Assembly (NCBI RefSeq): GCF_900102015.1
Contig: NZ_FNAT01000002.1
Location: forward strand, 248,001-312,000
Direction: 5' to 3'
Length of the DNA: 64,000 nt
Origin: Limimaricola pyoseonensis
GTDB lineage: Bacteria; Pseudomonadota; Alphaproteobacteria; Rhodobacterales; Rhodobacteraceae
In this document: one piece after another, positions 63,229-64,000 of the stretch
How positions within the stretch are numbered: position 1 is the first letter of the stretch
Layout: each line of letters starts with the position of its first letter
The notes under the pieces: generated by a model
The model's database searches: none
The model's input: only the letters and a program-made list of their open reading frames with translations
What the model was told of the DNA's origin: nothing
Translations under genes and position numbers: made by a program

Positions 63229-63248
63229 TGACAGCTTGGTGACAGCTT
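63229..63248. promoter_or_regulatory. Candidate TctD site: direct repeat TGACAGCTT
   Basis: TGACAGCTT at 63229-63237 and 63240-63248, an exact direct repeat at 11-bp spacing (one helix turn), as OmpR-type regulators bind. It lies 66 bp from the tctD start and 69 bp from tctC. Confidence 0.55.
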
Positions 63249-63316
63249 CGCGGTAGAAAAGGGACCCCGCATCCGGCGGGAGGAGTCCGGCCGGACCACG
63301 AAATGGGAGAGACAAG

Positions 63317-64000
63317 ATGACGATCACCATCCGTCGCGGCCTCGTGGCCGCCGCGCTGCTCGGCTGCGCGCCCGGCGCGCTCATGGCGCAGGACTTCACC
63401 CCCGAGAGCCCCGAATGCATCGCGCCCGCCAACCCGGGCGGCGGCTGGGACTTCACCTGCCGCCAGGCGGGCAAGACGCTGCAGGATCTCGACCTGATCC
63501 CCTCGACCATGCAGGTGGTGAACCTCGCCGGCGGCGGCGGCGGCGTGGCCTTCGCCGAGGTGGTGAACAAGCGCGCCGACGACAACGACCTCGTGGTCGC
63601 GGCCTCCTCGGCCACCGCGACGCGGCTGGCGCAGAACGCCTATCCGGGCAACACCATGGACCAGGTCCGCTGGCTGGGTTCGGTCGGCGCCGATTACGGC
63701 GTGATCGCGGTTTCGGCCGACAGCGAGGTGCAGGACCTGCCGCAGCTGATGGAGATGATCAAGTCGGACCCGACCTCGGTCTCGATCGGCGGCGGCTCGG
63801 CCGTGGGCGGCTGGGACCACCTCAAGGTGCTGATCGCGGCGCAGGAGGCCGGGATCGAGGAGGTGCGCGGCGTCAAGTACATCGCCTTCGACGGCGGCGG
63901 CGAGGCGGTGACGCAGCTGCTGGCGGGCTCGCTGCAGGCCTTCACCGGCGACCTGTCGGAATCCACCGGCTTCATCGAGTCGGGCGACATCCGCGTGCTG
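63317..64000 (+). CDS. tctC: Tripartite tricarboxylate transporter binding protein TctC, 3' partial
   Basis: The frame runs off the right edge after 228 codons. A signal peptide (TIRRGLVAAALLGCAPGALM) is followed by ECIAPANPGGGWDFTCRQAG, the family's AxPGGGxD loop, then VVNLAGGGGGVAFAEVVNK and WLGSVGADYGVIAVSADSEV. This is the TctC/BctC periplasmic binding protein of TTT transporters, for citrate or another carboxylate. tctB and tctA should follow beyond the window. GGGAGAG precedes the ATG. The divergent TctDE system is its likely regulator. Confidence 0.92.
   Translation, partial: MTITIRRGLVAAALLGCAPGALMAQDFTPESPECIAPANPGGGWDFTCRQAGKTLQDLDLIPSTMQVVNLAGGGGGVAFAEVVNKRADDNDLVVAASSATATRLAQNAYPGNTMDQVRWLGSVGADYGVIAVSADSEVQDLPQLMEMIKSDPTSVSIGGGSAVGGWDHLKVLIAAQEAGIEEVRGVKYIAFDGGGEAVTQLLAGSLQAFTGDLSESTGFIESGDIRVL

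Overview
This is a GC-rich (about 70%), densely coded chromosomal window from an alphaproteobacterium, most likely a member of the Rhodobacteraceae (Rhodobacterales). The signs are small lineage-typical families (DUF1467 beside methylmalonyl-CoA epimerase, DUF484 beside xerC, DUF1127, a VPLPA-CTERM protein), phosphatidylcholine synthase, a TRAP transporter and a TctC-type binding protein, and a CIRCE-controlled groESL. The genus cannot be fixed from the window. I see no tRNA, rRNA, CRISPR array, prophage or insertion sequence.

0-10.6 kb: partial EI24 membrane protein, DUF1467 and mce, a stand-alone receiver protein, the tamA-tamB envelope assembly pair (TamB carries five tandem units at an exact 318-bp period) and truA. 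10.7-25 kb: ycjX-ycjF, a family 25 glycosyltransferase, a truncated haemoglobin, ileS, a DMT exporter, pcs, xerC-DUF484, an F6P aldolase-like transaldolase, priA and a TauE/SafE exporter. 25-38 kb: YdeI, cupin, MFS, msrA, a cell-surface VPLPA-CTERM protein in a low-GC pocket, prmA, DUF1127, prs, an HCCA-isomerase-like thioredoxin-fold protein, and a minus-strand run ppaC / HAD phosphatase / ribF / ycgN / ltaE. 38-51 kb: groESL with CIRCE and terminator, GFA, a second TauE/SafE, Nudix, a lipoprotein hydrolase, WGR, then a periplasmic rhodanese with a YeeE/YedE (thiosulfate-type) transporter and a tiny partner, an RNase Z-like hydrolase, GNAT, an Lrp regulator divergent from hppD, a PRC-barrel protein and a Na/Ca antiporter.

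51.3-60 kb holds the most interesting system. A GntR regulator and a Gfo/Idh/MocA enzyme are divergent from a tightly coupled operon: FMNH2-dependent LLM monooxygenase, aldo/keto reductase, flavin reductase and the TRAP genes dctQ, dctM and dctP. A YeiH-type sulfate/sulfite exporter family gene follows. This is the enzyme set of oxidative desulfonation of sulfoquinovose (the sulfo-SMO pathway: monooxygenase SmoC, oxo-glucose reductase SmoB, flavin reductase SmoA), here with a TRAP importer. The Gfo/Idh/MocA protein is a candidate NAD-dependent sulfoquinovosidase. The functional reading is inference from families and context.

60-64 kb: a tctD-tctE two-component system cotranscribed with an orphan solute-binding protein, divergent from a tctC gene cut by the window end; two TGACAGCTT repeats 11 bp apart lie between them.

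A small dispersed repeat (ATGAGTATTT..GAGTGAAG..GCAGG) occurs four times in the first 18 kb, twice as a 60-bp inverted repeat after ileS.
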